DNA from: Cryptomeria japonica
Lineage: Eukaryota; Streptophyta; Pinopsida; Cupressales; Cupressaceae
Length of the DNA stretch: 64,000 nt
Direction of reading: 5' to 3'
Assembly (NCBI RefSeq): GCF_030272615.1
Contig: NC_081412.1
Span: forward strand, 21,978,432-22,042,431
Shown: piece after piece, positions 20,945-32,100 of the stretch
Layout: the number at the start of each line of letters is the position of its first letter
Numbering within the stretch: position 1 is the first letter of the stretch
Notes under the pieces: generated by a model
Told to the model about the DNA's origin: nothing
The model's database searches: none
What the model saw: only the letters and a program-made list of their open reading frames with translations
Program-made: the position numbers and the translations under genes

Positions 20945-22046
20945 TGTTGGCTTGATGATAATTGTAATGTATTCATCACTTATTGTCATTGATGAAACAC
21001 TCTCACACACATATATGATTACATTTACTATCGGTATAACTTCAATTGGTTTTTACTACCAATCGGTATGTTCAAGGTCTATCTCTAACCGGTACTTTGT
21101 GTCAACTGGTATGTGCTTAAGAGATAACCTATGGTAACACTAAGTCAGCATCAAAGTGAAGATAAAGTTGAAGGTGAAGATAAAGTGGAAGATTCCTGGA
21201 CAATGATTCACTAGTTTTATTCCAACCGGTATTGGCTGCTCTAACTGGTATCTGATTTTAAGATGTGTTACCAGCACCGTTTGTTTGGCGGTCATTTTTG
21301 TGATGAGTTATTTTTAAATGTCTAGATACACTGCACCTAGGAAATTGTGTTCCTATGGCCGACATAAGGTTTGAATGCCTATTTAGAGACATCTTAGTGA
21401 AGCATTTGAAAAAGAGATGAGAGAGATGAGAAAGAGAGAATAAATATAGTAGAGGTGATCTATGCGAATATTTTTGCTGAAGAGCGATAACTGTTTAGAT
21501 GGAGAGCAGTGTTGAATGTACTTAGAATGATCTGATCAAGCAAGTTTGTACTACTCAGAACAAATCAAATCTTTCTTGTTGTTTTCTAATCATTACAACA
21601 AAACTAAATCCCCTAACTGGGTAAGCTCTAACAAGCTTCATTGTACAAATCCTCTAACAACGTGATCCATTAGTTTGGATTCTAAAATCCTCCAACAAGG
21701 TTACTCTTAACAGGGTATAAGCTTCTAATCAAGCTTGGGATCTCTAACAAGATTCGCTCCGAGCAGAGCTCTTTGTAAGACCTTAACCGGTTAGTTATTT
21801 ATTACTACAGATAGTTAACTTGTGAGTTCCATGTCACCGTGGTTTTTACCTATTTGGGTTTTCCACGTATAAACACTTGTGTTATGGTGGATGTTCTACT
21901 TTATGTGGATGCTGTTATTTCATTTTGGATAGCATGTATTTTGTTTAACTGCTTGGTTAAGTTCATCTACCGATTAGTGTTTAAAGTAGTGTGTGTTTTA
22001 GTGTCACTGATTCACCCCCCCCTCTCAGTGCTTTTCAAGTCCATCA
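20945..22046 (+). repeat. 3' LTR of element D
   Basis: Same termini as the 5' LTR (TGTTGGCTTG ... GTCCATCA), followed by the ATGTT duplication. Confidence 0.92.
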
Positions 22047-22051
22047 ATGTT
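22047..22051. other. Target-site duplication (right) of element D
   Basis: ATGTT, identical to 14635-14639. Confidence 0.85.
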
Positions 22052-23200
22052 TTCTCGATTCCTTTAGTTGCAGAAACAACAAGGATTTTAACCATAGGCG
22101 TTATCTCTTTTTATTTTATGGAGGCATCTTTTTTCTTTCCCTTTCTTCTCCTTAACTTGTTTATCAATAAGTTTTAACTCTGGGTTTTGTGGTAGGTTTT
22201 TGGGCCAATTTTTGGCCTTAGGTCTTTTCTATAGGATGAGCTTATTGAGTCTTCTCTACCTCTTCCTTGGATGACCATGATTTAGGGGTTTCTAAAATAG
22301 ATACATATTTTTCTTTAGAAGAACTTGTTTCCCTTGATTTTGTTGTTTCTTGGGATTTAACACTTCCCCCTTTTGTAATCCCCTAAATTTGATTTTTCTA
22401 CCACCCAACCCAAGATTCACATGTTTAATCTTTTTGAATTTAAGAAATTATTCCTAGCTCATATTAGGAAAGTAAATAGCTAAACTTCTGTTTACTATAA
22501 GAGTAACTAGACAATGGTGTGATAAGGAGGTGTCCTTATCTTTTTGGATTTCTATGACCATGCAGGTAAGAAAGTGAGCAAGGTAATCTAGTACATTAAC
22601 TAGCCTTACATGGCACAAATGATTAAGAAGCTTAAAATGGTGTGAGTACAATAAAAATTTGAACCTCATAATATAGATACCTGATTATTATTTTTGTTGC
22701 ATCAATCCACTTTTTAGGTAGAGAAACCCTTCAAGTCCTTCGCTTTGATATATCCAAAGGTGGTTCCCTACGTCTAGTAAACTTAGGTCAACTAGAAACT
22801 ACATCATGAGTGTCTAAATACACCTCTCCATCTGTGGAAAGCCTAGTCACTTTGGCAATCACTATAATTCTTGGATCCACTCTTAAACCCTTATTTGTTT
22901 CGACATTATCTTGTATAGTCTAGGTGAATTATAGAACCACTTGCGTGTCATAGTCACCTAGCTTGTGAAAATAATCTAACCATCCCAAGTTGACTAGTTC
23001 ATCTCTATAATGAACTACATTATCAATAATTGTATGACTCGAGGGTCCCTTTTTGATAAATTCTCCTCCCATTTCATTCTCCAACATAGAAATTGCCCAG
23101 CTTTCCACAAAAAATCGCTCTACTTTCTGCAAATGCTTAGCTCCCTTTTTATATGTCTCCTCGATTTTTGTATTTCTTGCCTAAATTTTTCTTAGTTTCC
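22052..23200 (-). pseudogene. 5' part of the minus-strand unknown ORF split by element D
   Basis: Read right to left: an N-terminal piece at 23132-22929 (VERFFVESWAISMLENEMGG), then RVDPRIIVIAKVTRLSTDGE near 22890-22830, then a helical piece at 22669-22454 (HHFKLLNHLCHVRLVNVLDY), then a Lys-rich linker that reaches the ATGTT target site. Frames shift at least twice and stops are frequent. The order globular domain, helical domain, basic linker resembles uncharacterised plant transposon-associated proteins. Gene identity is not established. Confidence 0.45.
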
Positions 23201-23547
23201 CAAAATTGAAAATACTAAGAAAAGAAAATAAAGACTAGTAAAGAATTATTGACAAGAAAGGTTCAAGAAAGAAAGCTTTTCATTAATGTGAGGTGAGGGA
23301 ATTATCGATATGGTTAGAGATGAATATCTTACGCAAAATATTAAAAAAGAAAAGGCCATGCAAGATACTCATTATGAAAATAGGATGAAATGACTACCGT
23401 CCCCCAACTTAAGGTTTTCAAAGTATCCACTTGTGCAAAACAAAGGAAGTGTAAATGTGGAAAGAACACAAAAAATATGTTGTGAGAAATCATAATATAA
23501 TACATGAAATGTATGCAATAAATGTGATGTAAAAAAATGAAAAGTGA
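23201..23547. other. AT-rich spacer, nothing recognised
   Basis: No coding signal, LTR terminus or repeat partner seen. Short open frames here are chance. Confidence 0.5.
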
Positions 23548-24150
23548 TGTAGGAGCATCCCCGATCGATGAGCAATCTTGCATCAACCAAAAATATTTCC
23601 TTTCAGTTTTGTTCTTGTTTAGTTCTTTGTGCAGTTTTCTATGTTCTTACTGGCTGATAGCAGCAATTGCTTGTTCTTTGTGGGAGATCTTATTTTTGGT
23701 TTCTAGACAGTTTCATGAGCTCCAAATTTTTCAGTTCATTTGGGTTCTTTTCTGATCAAGTTATCGCTTCTGGTTGACTGTTTCTGGGTTCTGGGACAAT
23801 TCTTGTGCTTATCGGTTGGTTTTCCTTCATTCCGACGCGATTCTTGGCATGTGGATCCATCTTGGGTCTTTTCTTAAAAAGTTATTTGGCGTGTGGCCGA
23901 CCTTCCTGCTGAACCGCATCACTTGGTTGTTATTTTCTGGAAAGATTTATCTTATTCTTAGGGCTGACCTAATTACACGTTTCATTTTCCTGCAATGGTA
24001 AATGTAATCTTATGAGGCCGACCTAGATATGTTCCGGTGGGTATAAATGTGTTATTATGTATTCATTTGTGGAGGAAGAGGAAGTAGAACTTAGAGTAAG
24101 GATTGAGATTCACATGTTGTGTTCAAGGATAACTTTAAGAAACCACTTCC
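23548..24150 (+). repeat. Gypsy-type LTR fragment (U3 to R)
   Basis: Begins TGTAGGAGCATC and is clearly similar to 39724-39997 (shared GATGAGCAATCTTGCATCAA, TTTCCTTTCAGTTTTGTTC and GGTTGACTGTTT). The similarity ends near 23816. Downstream, TATAAAT at 24042-24048 and GGCCGACCTAG nearby look like an LTR promoter. The element body is not attached, so the fragment may be a solo or truncated LTR. Confidence 0.55.
24042..24048 (+). promoter_or_regulatory. TATA box in Gypsy-like LTR fragment
   Basis: GGGTATAAATGTG after a GC-richer stretch. Typical LTR promoter context. Confidence 0.4.
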
Positions 24151-24159
24151 CCGGGCAAA

Positions 24160-24560
24160 AGTGTAAAATCCTGGCGAATTAGACATTATTTTTTGGGGAA
24201 ATGTTCATATTGATGGAGAAATGTTTTTTCAAAGTAGGAAATTTTTTTTTTGTATTGGCAATTTTTTCCTAGGGTATGAAAATTACATAAAATTTTGGTG
24301 AATAATACCTTGTTCTGTGGAGAAAATAAATATTGTAGGAGGCGAATATTTTTTGTTTAAAGGAACAAATGTATAAATGTATGGGAAAAAGTTTTTAGTC
24401 CGAAGGAAAAATTATTTAAGCATATTGGCATTTTTTATCTGCCACTTGAAAATTATTTAATTTGTTTGGCTAATATTTTGTTATTTATGGAAAAATATAT
24501 ATTTTATTGGCAGTTTCATGAATTCATTGCCATTAATAGACAAGGTACATCACATCACAT
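24160..24560 (+). repeat. AT-rich stretch with iterated GGCGAAT/GGNGAA motifs
   Basis: GGCGAATTAG at about 24174, GGTGAATAAT near 24297, GGCGAATATT near 24341, plus GGCTAATATT and GGCAG variants, embedded in long A and T runs. A comparable cluster is at 36910-37260. No coding potential. Confidence 0.4.
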
Positions 24561-25149
24561 CAGTACATCACACTGAGTCCGGACTCTGCACGACATATCA
24601 TTAAGTGCGACCTTTTTGACACATGAAGGGTGACACGTACCTAAAATCCATCAATGATTTTAAACCATTCAATGATCATAGATCAATGGCTGAAGTTTAA
24701 TTTCGGCCCAAATTTCTGAAGAGAACGTAGTTCAACAAAAAGTGCCCAAAATAGAATTAGATTCAATAGACATGTATCAAATGTCATGGTCGATAATGTT
24801 TGTCATTTAATATATGTCTAGTCACTAACTGCAATCCACTCTGTCCCCACGACTTCCAATGTGCTACTTGGTACTGGTTTATAGCTGTTTCCAATTTCGC
24901 ACACTAGTGCATTTATAGGAAATATTTGCAAAGATATACGAAATATTTAAAAAAATGTAAAGAAATTAATATGGTTAGAGAAGGAATTATTACAATCAAG
25001 AGCTTCAACTATTTATATATGATCTCTTCTTCTTTCATCTTCAATTAGCCTTTGGTAGATAAATCGTCAGAGTTCACAGTATTTAAATTCTGCCTCTGGT
25101 TTAGGTCTATAGGCTTAGGCTGTTTAATTTGGTAATCTGATTTCTCAAG
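24561..25149 (+). other. Upstream region of the first small paralogous gene
   Basis: No ORF. A short ACATCACATC repeat lies near 24547-24575. A TATA-like TATATAT is at 25014-25020 and a C/T-rich stretch (TCTCTTCTTCTTTCATCTTC) follows at about 25023-25042, as at plant transcription starts. The leader to the ATG is about 105 bp and AUG-poor. Confidence 0.5.
25014..25020 (+). promoter_or_regulatory. Probable TATA box of the small gene at 25150
   Basis: TATATAT about 135 bp before the ATG, followed by a pyrimidine-rich stretch where transcription would start. Confidence 0.5.
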
Positions 25150-25758
25150 ATGGACACTCCTATCCGCTTGAGAAGCATTTATGCAGAGGACCAAAGGGCC
25201 TTTTTAGGCTCTGTTAGAGATGCAACCCTTCAATCAGTCTGCTAGGAGGTTGGGATGTTCACTAATGAGGCTGTGAGGATGGTGTTGGGAAGAGACTTTC
25301 TGCGTAATGAAAATAGATACCATGTTAACATGGACGTTACGTCCCGGTTCTTGGCATCTCTTCTAGACCTCAGAGGAGACAAGGTAGATATGCTAATGTT
25401 GTTAAGGAAGGTATTTAAAGAAGACTTCCTTGGAGACACCGTTACCGTTGTCGTCTTTGTAGAAGTAGGGGTGGGGATTCCTTGGGTGAATGAATTAACC
25501 AAGCTTCTCCTCCTTGACCAAATAGTGCCAGTGGCCAGGCAATCATTTCTTTTGAACTTGAATGCGACGCAGTTGACGCGTCATAGGAAATGGGCACAAA
25601 TTAGTAGGGACTTTCTTTGAAAATGGTTCCTCCTGGACAAATTTCCAAACTACAGTTGGCTTGAAGAATTCTCACAACTTATAATGTTTGAAGAATTCTA
25701 CATGGAGGAAGGGCGAGAGAATGTGTCCACTATCTATGCCCTAGCCCCGACCCCGTAG
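25150..25758 (+). pseudogene. Small unknown gene, paralogue 1 (202 codons, two in-frame stops)
   Basis: Family not recognised. ATG at 25150 (MDTPIRLRSIYAEDQRAFLG) to TAG at 25756 in one frame, interrupted by TAG 25243 (CAG by one C-to-T) and TGA 25618. No frameshift and no sign of an intron. Leu/Val-rich with charged stretches; no signal peptide and no clear membrane segment. The core VRMVLGRDFLRNENRYHVNM matches VKMLLGEEIIHVGHRYRTNM of the next gene, and total lengths agree (202 and 201 codons). A recognisable TATA box and leader suggest a host gene or single-gene duplicate rather than a retroelement part. Without the two stops it would read as intact. Confidence 0.6.
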
Positions 25759-26957
25759 TAGTTTTATTTTTTTGGCTATTTCCTCGTAACCTCACAAGCT
25801 CACTCATTTTGGATTTAAAGTTTTTGAGGGACTCACACATGTAAAGATTGTAAATTTGCGAAACATATATATTAATGATAATTTTGCAAATTCCAGTTTG
25901 TTTCAGTTTGCCTCTTATGGATATAAAAATTCTTTCTTTTTCATTTTATTATTTTTTGCTCCAAGCACGCCATGGTAGGATACTTAGCATAATCATTATG
26001 TTTTGAAATAGCTTAAATAGTTATTAATTTGTGTGGATATAAGATTTAAGTTTCACCATAAAAAAATAGCAGGTTTATTCTAATTTCTTCTCTAAAGTTA
26101 AAGAATAAACTCAGTGTCACTTCTGAGATGACCTTTTCTAAAAGATATTTGAAGTACTTGACAAAGTATTTGAAATAACATAATGTCAGGGATTGGCTGC
26201 AAGTGATAGCATCCAATAAGGATTGCAATGCCTATGAGCTACATTTTTTTTTAAAATCTATGAGCCACGTTATTTCAATATTTTGTTAAACAATGGATAT
26301 TAAATTTAATACTGTGATCTTTTTTATATAATGTTTCTTCTTCTATATTTAATATATATATAAAATCAAGTTCGTTCCATTAATTATTTGTATATTGATT
26401 ATAATTTTATAAATATATATAAAAAAGATGTTTATCTCACAAAAAACAAGTGAATTAAAAGTCCAAATTACTTGTAATTTTTTCTGCATAATTTCAATAT
26501 AAAATAAAGTCCAACTAACTAGATACATGTACATTGAACACCGACACAAAAAAAAGGCTATGGCCAATGGGATGATGAAGTGTCAGGTGTCGTGGTGTTT
26601 GGGTGGCAAAAATCATACGTATAATGGGACCCACGAGAACTAACAACGGATATGTAGTGATATTGCCTTATGGACCTATGGTACGCACATCACTGCCATG
26701 AAAGTGAATGGTTAATATTTATCCTTTATGCAGCTTTAATGCCGGCTTGTGCATACAAATTATGCGGTTGAAGTTTTGAACTAGTGCATGTAGAGGAATG
26801 GTGGGAGAGTTTGTGATTAATGTCAATGACCACTGCCGTTGGATGTCAAAAATTAGAATTGAGAGAGAGATGTCTAAATCTTGGGTGGATTGGAAGTCTT
26901 AGTATCATACTGTCTGCACTTGCAACATTTACCATTATCTTAAGTTTCTTAAGCAAC
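25759..26957. other. Spacer between the two small paralogues
   Basis: AT-rich with no coding signal. GGGACCCAC at about 26628, within a stretch resembling the tandem-repeat units further right (GGGACCCACGACAACTGACA), is the only pattern noted. Confidence 0.5.
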
Positions 26958-27563
26958 ATGGAAGCCAATTTCTCCTTCCATACTAATGAGAAATTAGTCC
27001 CATTTCTCAGACGATTTACAGACATGAGTCTGAAAGGTTTGTTCTTGTTTAAGGATGAGCGGCTGTACGAGAGTGTGAAAATGTTGTTGGGAGAGGAAAT
27101 TATCCATGTAGGTCATCGCTATAGGACAAACATGGAGGCATATTCATTGATTTCTGCTTGGGGTTTCCAATTTGAGGATGAGGTGGACAAGGTTAAAAAT
27201 GCCCTGAGAGTTATAATTGATGGGCACTACCTATTAAATCCAGATAGTGTGTCTACTCGTGTGGTCTCGAAGGTGGGCATTGTTCCTAAGGCAAGGGTGG
27301 CTAGTTCGGTGACGCTGCTGCCACTCATTTGATGGGCTGTTGATGATTTGAAGGCAATATGCAGAGCTCTTGCGTAGCGTAGGTGGAAGGCCTTAAAATT
27401 GTTTGCAAGGTTGATGTAGTGTTGTGAGCTCTTAAGGATCCTTCAAGAAGTGGCATGTGCAGAGGTGGGTCGAGAGTTGCGACCGAGACCCCAGACTACC
27501 CAAGCAATGAATCGAATCTCAGAATTCTATGATGACTTGGAGTACAAGCCGTTTCTGGGTTAA
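26958..27563 (+). pseudogene. Small unknown gene, paralogue 2 (201 codons, in-frame stops)
   Basis: ATG 26958 (MEANFSFHTNEKLVPFLRRF) to TAA 27561 in one frame; the open frame also extends upstream to 26820 but the paralogue supports this start. Stops at 27330 (TGA), about 27375 and about 27417 (TAG). The middle aligns with paralogue 1: V-K/R-M-L/V-LG, RY-x-x-NM, an EDEVDKV/RGDKVDM block and LR-V. C-terminal similarity is weaker (EFYDDLEY against EFYMEEGR). Not recognised as any characterised family. Confidence 0.55.
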
Positions 27564-27904
27564 TATGTTTGTATCTTTTTGTTCCATGTCTATTTTCTCC
27601 CCAGGGCCAGGCCCAACTTTGCATGTATGGGAGGATGTCTACTATAAATTTTGGTACACCGAATTGGAATTCTAGGGTTTATGCATGTAGTAGGGTTTTA
27701 TTTTTTGTTGGGAATGGTGGTTTTGGCCCTTGGGGGTGTTTTTTGCGGTGACAGAACTCTGGTGGTTTTACTATCCTATAATTGCATATTTGTAATATTT
27801 TATTTTCAAGTAATACAATACAAAAAATACTGATAAAAAAATGAAATATCATGCAAGTTTTGATATTACATATTTAAATTGTATATTTAATTCATTATAA
27901 AGTT
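27564..27904. other. AT-rich spacer, nothing recognised
   Basis: Short open frames near 27569-27833 are in T-rich sequence and look like chance. ACAATACAAAAAATACTGAT and similar A/T-rich sequence follow. Confidence 0.5.
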
Positions 27905-28755
27905 ATATACTGTCGTCTGTTGGATGAGAACAAATCAACCCCGTGAGGTGTATTTCAGGCCGAATGTGGGAACGATAAACATTTTTTGCAAACTTCTAAC
28001 ATAAGACTTCCATAAACGATATATTTTTTTTTCAAACTTCTAACATAAGACTTCCATAAATGATAAACATTTAATTAATTAAGTATAGTTAAATTCTAAA
28101 TTTGCAATTGTATACTTAATTAAATTTAATAAGCTCTATTTTGGCAAAAGTTGAAAAGGATTAAAAATTCTTCAAAACTATTCTCAAAAAGTGACCTGTG
28201 TCTATTGATGTGGCCGAAAAATGGCAAAAGTCCTGGGACCCACGACAACTGACAATAGATACCATCGTCCGTTGGATGAGCACAAATCAACGAGTTAGGG
28301 TGGATTTTGGCCCGAATGTGGGAAGTAAACACATTTGTGAGAACTTCGCCCGGAATTGAACGTTTTACATTTAATTAACTATAATTAAGTCTATAAAGCT
28401 CTATTTCGGGTGGAAGTTGAAAAGGATTAAAAAGACTTCAAAAAAAGTCCGAAAAAGTGACTTGATTCTAGTGACGTGCCCGAAAAATGGAAAAAGTCAT
28501 GGGACCCTCGACAACTGACAAAAAATACCATCGTTCATTGGATGAGCACATATCAACGACTTAGGGTGGATTTTAGCCCAAATGTGGGAAGTAAACACAT
28601 TTTTGAGAACTTGTCCCAGAATTGAATGTTTTATATTTAATTATCTATAATTAAGCTCTATTTTGTGCAGAAGTTGAAAAGGATTAAAAAGACTTCAAAA
28701 ATAGTCCAGAAAAGTGACTTGTCACTCGAGTCTGGTGACGTGTCCACTGTCCTCA
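27905..28755 (+). repeat. Tandem repeat of ~260 bp (about 2 full and 2 partial units)
   Basis: GTGACYTG starts units at 28191, 28457 and 28714 (periods 266 and 257). The internal marker TTGGATGAG recurs near 27919, 28272 and 28538. Each unit contains GGGACCCWCGACAACTGACA, GGGTGGATTTTRGCCC and AAGTTGAAAAGGATTAAAA. The first unit is longer because of a local duplication of AACTTCTAACATAAGACTTC (about 27990 and 28036). It lies directly upstream of the G-patch gene. GGACCCAC fits the class I TCP consensus GGNCCCAC. Confidence 0.8.
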
Positions 28756-28911
28756 AAATTCATACTAAATCAATGAATGTTTTGTCCTTTGGCGACGAAT
28801 AGATATTAATAATAATTTATGAAATTAAAACAAGATTCTTGATATTTTTCCCTTTAGGTATTACTTTTGTACTTTTTCGTGTTTTCAAAATAAGTGACTC
28901 ATATATAATTG

Positions 28912-28918
28912 TATTTCA
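28912..28918 (+). promoter_or_regulatory. Possible TATA box of the G-patch gene
   Basis: TATATAA about 235 bp before the ATG pair at 29148/29151. A possible leader intron (GTAAAA near 29030 to TTTTCAG near 29109) lies between. Weak. Confidence 0.3.
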
Positions 28919-29150
28919 TTTCATGGACAAATCAGTAAATCAAGGGAGATTCAGAAACAACTACTAGATTGAGGAATGCAAGTCGCAACAGAGTCTGTCT
29001 GCGCCAATCTAGTGAAATAGAAATTTTGGGTAAAATCTAGAACACCTACATCCCACGTTTTTTACTTTTTTTAATCTCGTGGTTCAATTTGAGGGTTAGC
29101 ATTTTCAGGCTTGTATCTAGCATTATTTTGAATTATTAGCAATAACAATG

Positions 29151-32100
29151 ATGGGGAAACCAGGAAGCAATAGTTCAACAGGAAGCCAAGTGAAAAAAAA
29201 GACCTAATCGAACTGGTTAAAACACAAAGTTTCACTGATGAATACCATGATATTTATGACCCTGCTATCCATAGTGAAAAGCGTATCATAGATATTAGAT
29301 AAGCATTGTCTAATAAGGTGACAAATCCAAGAAGGGCAAAAATTATTGTTTTCAACACAACGTTAAAACAAATAAAAAATAAAATCACATCATGGGATGC
29401 TGGATTGGGAAGCATAGTGTTACCTGAAGTATTCCCTTGCCCTGAATTTGTCATGGTCTACACTGAAAATTATGATGAAGATAAAAAAGCAATTGTCAAT
29501 AAAAATACAAAAGAGGAAATTCCATCCATAAATGTGGAAGAGTTTGTTCGTTTGTTGAACCTAAGGTTTGAAGTAGAAAATTCAAACATCCACATTGACC
29601 TAGGAAAGCTGCCAGAGAAATATGTGAGTATCGATCCAAGTCATAGAGATTCATTTATTAGAGGTCTAATAATGTGTGATACTCCATCGGATTGAAATCA
29701 TAAGCCTCCTTATGATTATACCATTTTTGTTCCATGGGTTCAAGATACTATTTCGTTGCTGACATTTTGCTTGGGATTGGAAAATAATAGGGAAGTGGGT
29801 GCTAGCCTTCTTGAAATGATTTTTAATATCATTGTGTAAGTCAACCAGTAAGATATAATTTTGTTGAGCACATTGTTCAATCCATGCAAAAATAATTACT
29901 AATGATAAAAAAAGTTCCTATAAGACATTTAGGATCTCATCCTACTTGTGTTATCTTCTTCTATCCAAGTACTGTGCAATATTCGAGACCAACAATCTTC
30001 ACATTGTGAACTATAAGATTGATGAGAAGACTTAGAATAGAACAAAGTGTCCAATATATGAATGGACACCAAATATAAGGATGAATGATAATAGAAAGAA
30101 TTACAACCATTTTGTAGACTTCTTTTTGGCACCAATGTATAATAAAATTACAAGCACTCCAATGCCTAGATTTCCTATGTCTTGTAGAGATTGCATTCAA
30201 CTCGGAAGTCAAATACAATTGGATGACTAGTTCTTCATGGAAGAATACATTGTGTTAAGGTTTTATGGATCAGTAGTAAAACCCTACAAACTTCCAATAC
30301 ATGTGACAGTGAGGGTATTTGCATTGGAATATGTACGATAGTTGGAGAGAACAGATAGTCACTTCCATGGCTAGCAAAAGAAGAGCATATTTCCTTCCTT
30401 GCCTTTCTCATGTGGAGGGTTCACATTTGATAGAAAAGCATTCAATGTGGCACATGATTTTTTGACAGTTTTTCAGCTTTGGTGATGAGGGTCTCTGGTA
30501 GTATGATCCAATCGATGTAGTTCAAGCAAGGCTTAAGAAAAATGGGAACTCTTCAGCGTTATATCAACATGAAAGTAAACCATTGCTAGAAAATCTTAGA
30601 AACATGGACTCTTGGGATGAAGTAAAAAAAGAGATGGAGAAAATTTTTGTTGACAATAACATTTCAATAGAAGAATTGTCATCACAAATTATATTATTGC
30701 ACACACAAAGGACAATAGAGGAGGGCATCCAAAATAGGAGGTCCTACAATTTCTTCCAAAAACCTACTAATCTATCTAACAAATGTATTCCCAAAATAAT
30801 TCTGCAAGAATATAAAGACAGTTATTGGACTCAAACCAAAATAAATGATTTTTGGACTATGAGGAAGAATCTCAGTGAACCAAAGACCAGTGCAGAATTT
30901 GAGTCCATCGACAAGGATGTAGAGTTTAGAAAATTGTGGAATATGGAGCATCCCACAACAACATATGGCAGGAGTGAAGATGAAAATGAGTATGAGGTTG
31001 AGCCCACTCCAATAGCTACTACAACCCCTAAAATATTAGGTGGAGTCAATGAGTCCATGAAAGAAAAATATAGCAAAGGGGCAAACATTGTGGAAAAAAT
31101 GGGTTTTGAAGGTGGTGGTCTAGGTCCCAGAGGAGAAGGAATTTGGTAGCCACTTGAGGTACAAATTCCATCAGATTCAAAATCAAAAGCTCCTGTTAAA
31201 CCAGTCATTGGACTTGATTCATCAGATTCATCACGAAAAGGTACTACTCATTACCTCAGGGTCCACCTGCATTTGTTACAGGTTCAAATCCATAACCACC
31301 ACCACATCATGGTATTCCCATTGGTGGTGAATCAAGTGCCACTGCCACTGGTGGGGAATCTAGGGATAGTATTCCTATTAGTGTTCAGTCAAGTGCCACT
31401 GCGATTGGTGGGGTTGGCATGGGTACTACTACTGATACTAGTTGTCTTGGTGTTGGACAAGTGCAACAACAAAATATCTCTCACAAGAGGCCACTAGTGG
31501 TAGATACTCATACTATTCAAAATACTATATCAAGTGCCATTGCCACTACAAATCTATCATATACAACTTCACAACAAACCCCTCAAAATACGATAAAAAC
31601 TACACATGCAAGTGACAGTGGGACATGATCATAAATGGTTGTTGGTACTCCTCGTAATGCATTAGTTAAAACCACAGGCATAGGTGGAACTGGAGCCTCT
31701 GTTATTTCACCTTTCAAACATTCAATTGCTTCAACAAGCCCAAATTTTCAATTTCGTGATTACTATGAAAAATTTGAATACACAACAAATGAAAATAAAG
31801 AAAAAAAGAGAGCATTGCATAGGGTTACCCTGATTGAAGTTTTAGACGAACAACCTGCAAGGAACAGGGTATTTCCAACATATGACCCACACAAAGATGT
31901 GATAGATTTCATGGTTGTTATGCCCCCAAATAAAGATAAAAATCCACCACACAGTTAGATAGATCCCTCTGAATTTCAAGTTAGCACCCTCCAAATGGAT
32001 TTTTCCAAAGTACAAAATGTGGACAAAATTAGTGTGTCAAAAGGACTAACAAAGTGGTCTACACTTCATTACTAAAGGTGGAGAGAGAAAAAAATAGGAG

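Larger units (their letters stand above)
14640..22046 (+). mobile_element. Element D: non-autonomous Copia-like LTR element carrying a large unknown ORF
   Basis: Complete: 5' LTR 14640-15758, exact primer site TGGTATCAGAGC at 15761-15772, gag-like ORF with four zinc knuckles, a non-coding leader with two hairpins, a 1,033-codon ORF of unknown function, two polypurine sites (about 20760-20769 and 20932-20944), 3' LTR 20945-22046 and a 5-bp target duplication. LTR identity is about 92% by eye over the first 300 bp. No protease, integrase, reverse transcriptase or RNase H motif is seen anywhere inside. LTR ends, primer site and purine tract match the autonomous Copia elements here, so it was probably mobilised in trans. 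Confidence 0.9.

Noticed and set aside
26820-27332. Longer start with a membrane segment (WIGSLSIILSALATFTIILS) for paralogue 2
   Set aside because: Paralogue 1 has nothing comparable upstream and the two proteins match in length when the ATG at 26958 is used.
27905-28755. CRISPR-like array
   Set aside because: Units of ~260 bp without constant spacers in a plant context; an ordinary tandem repeat.
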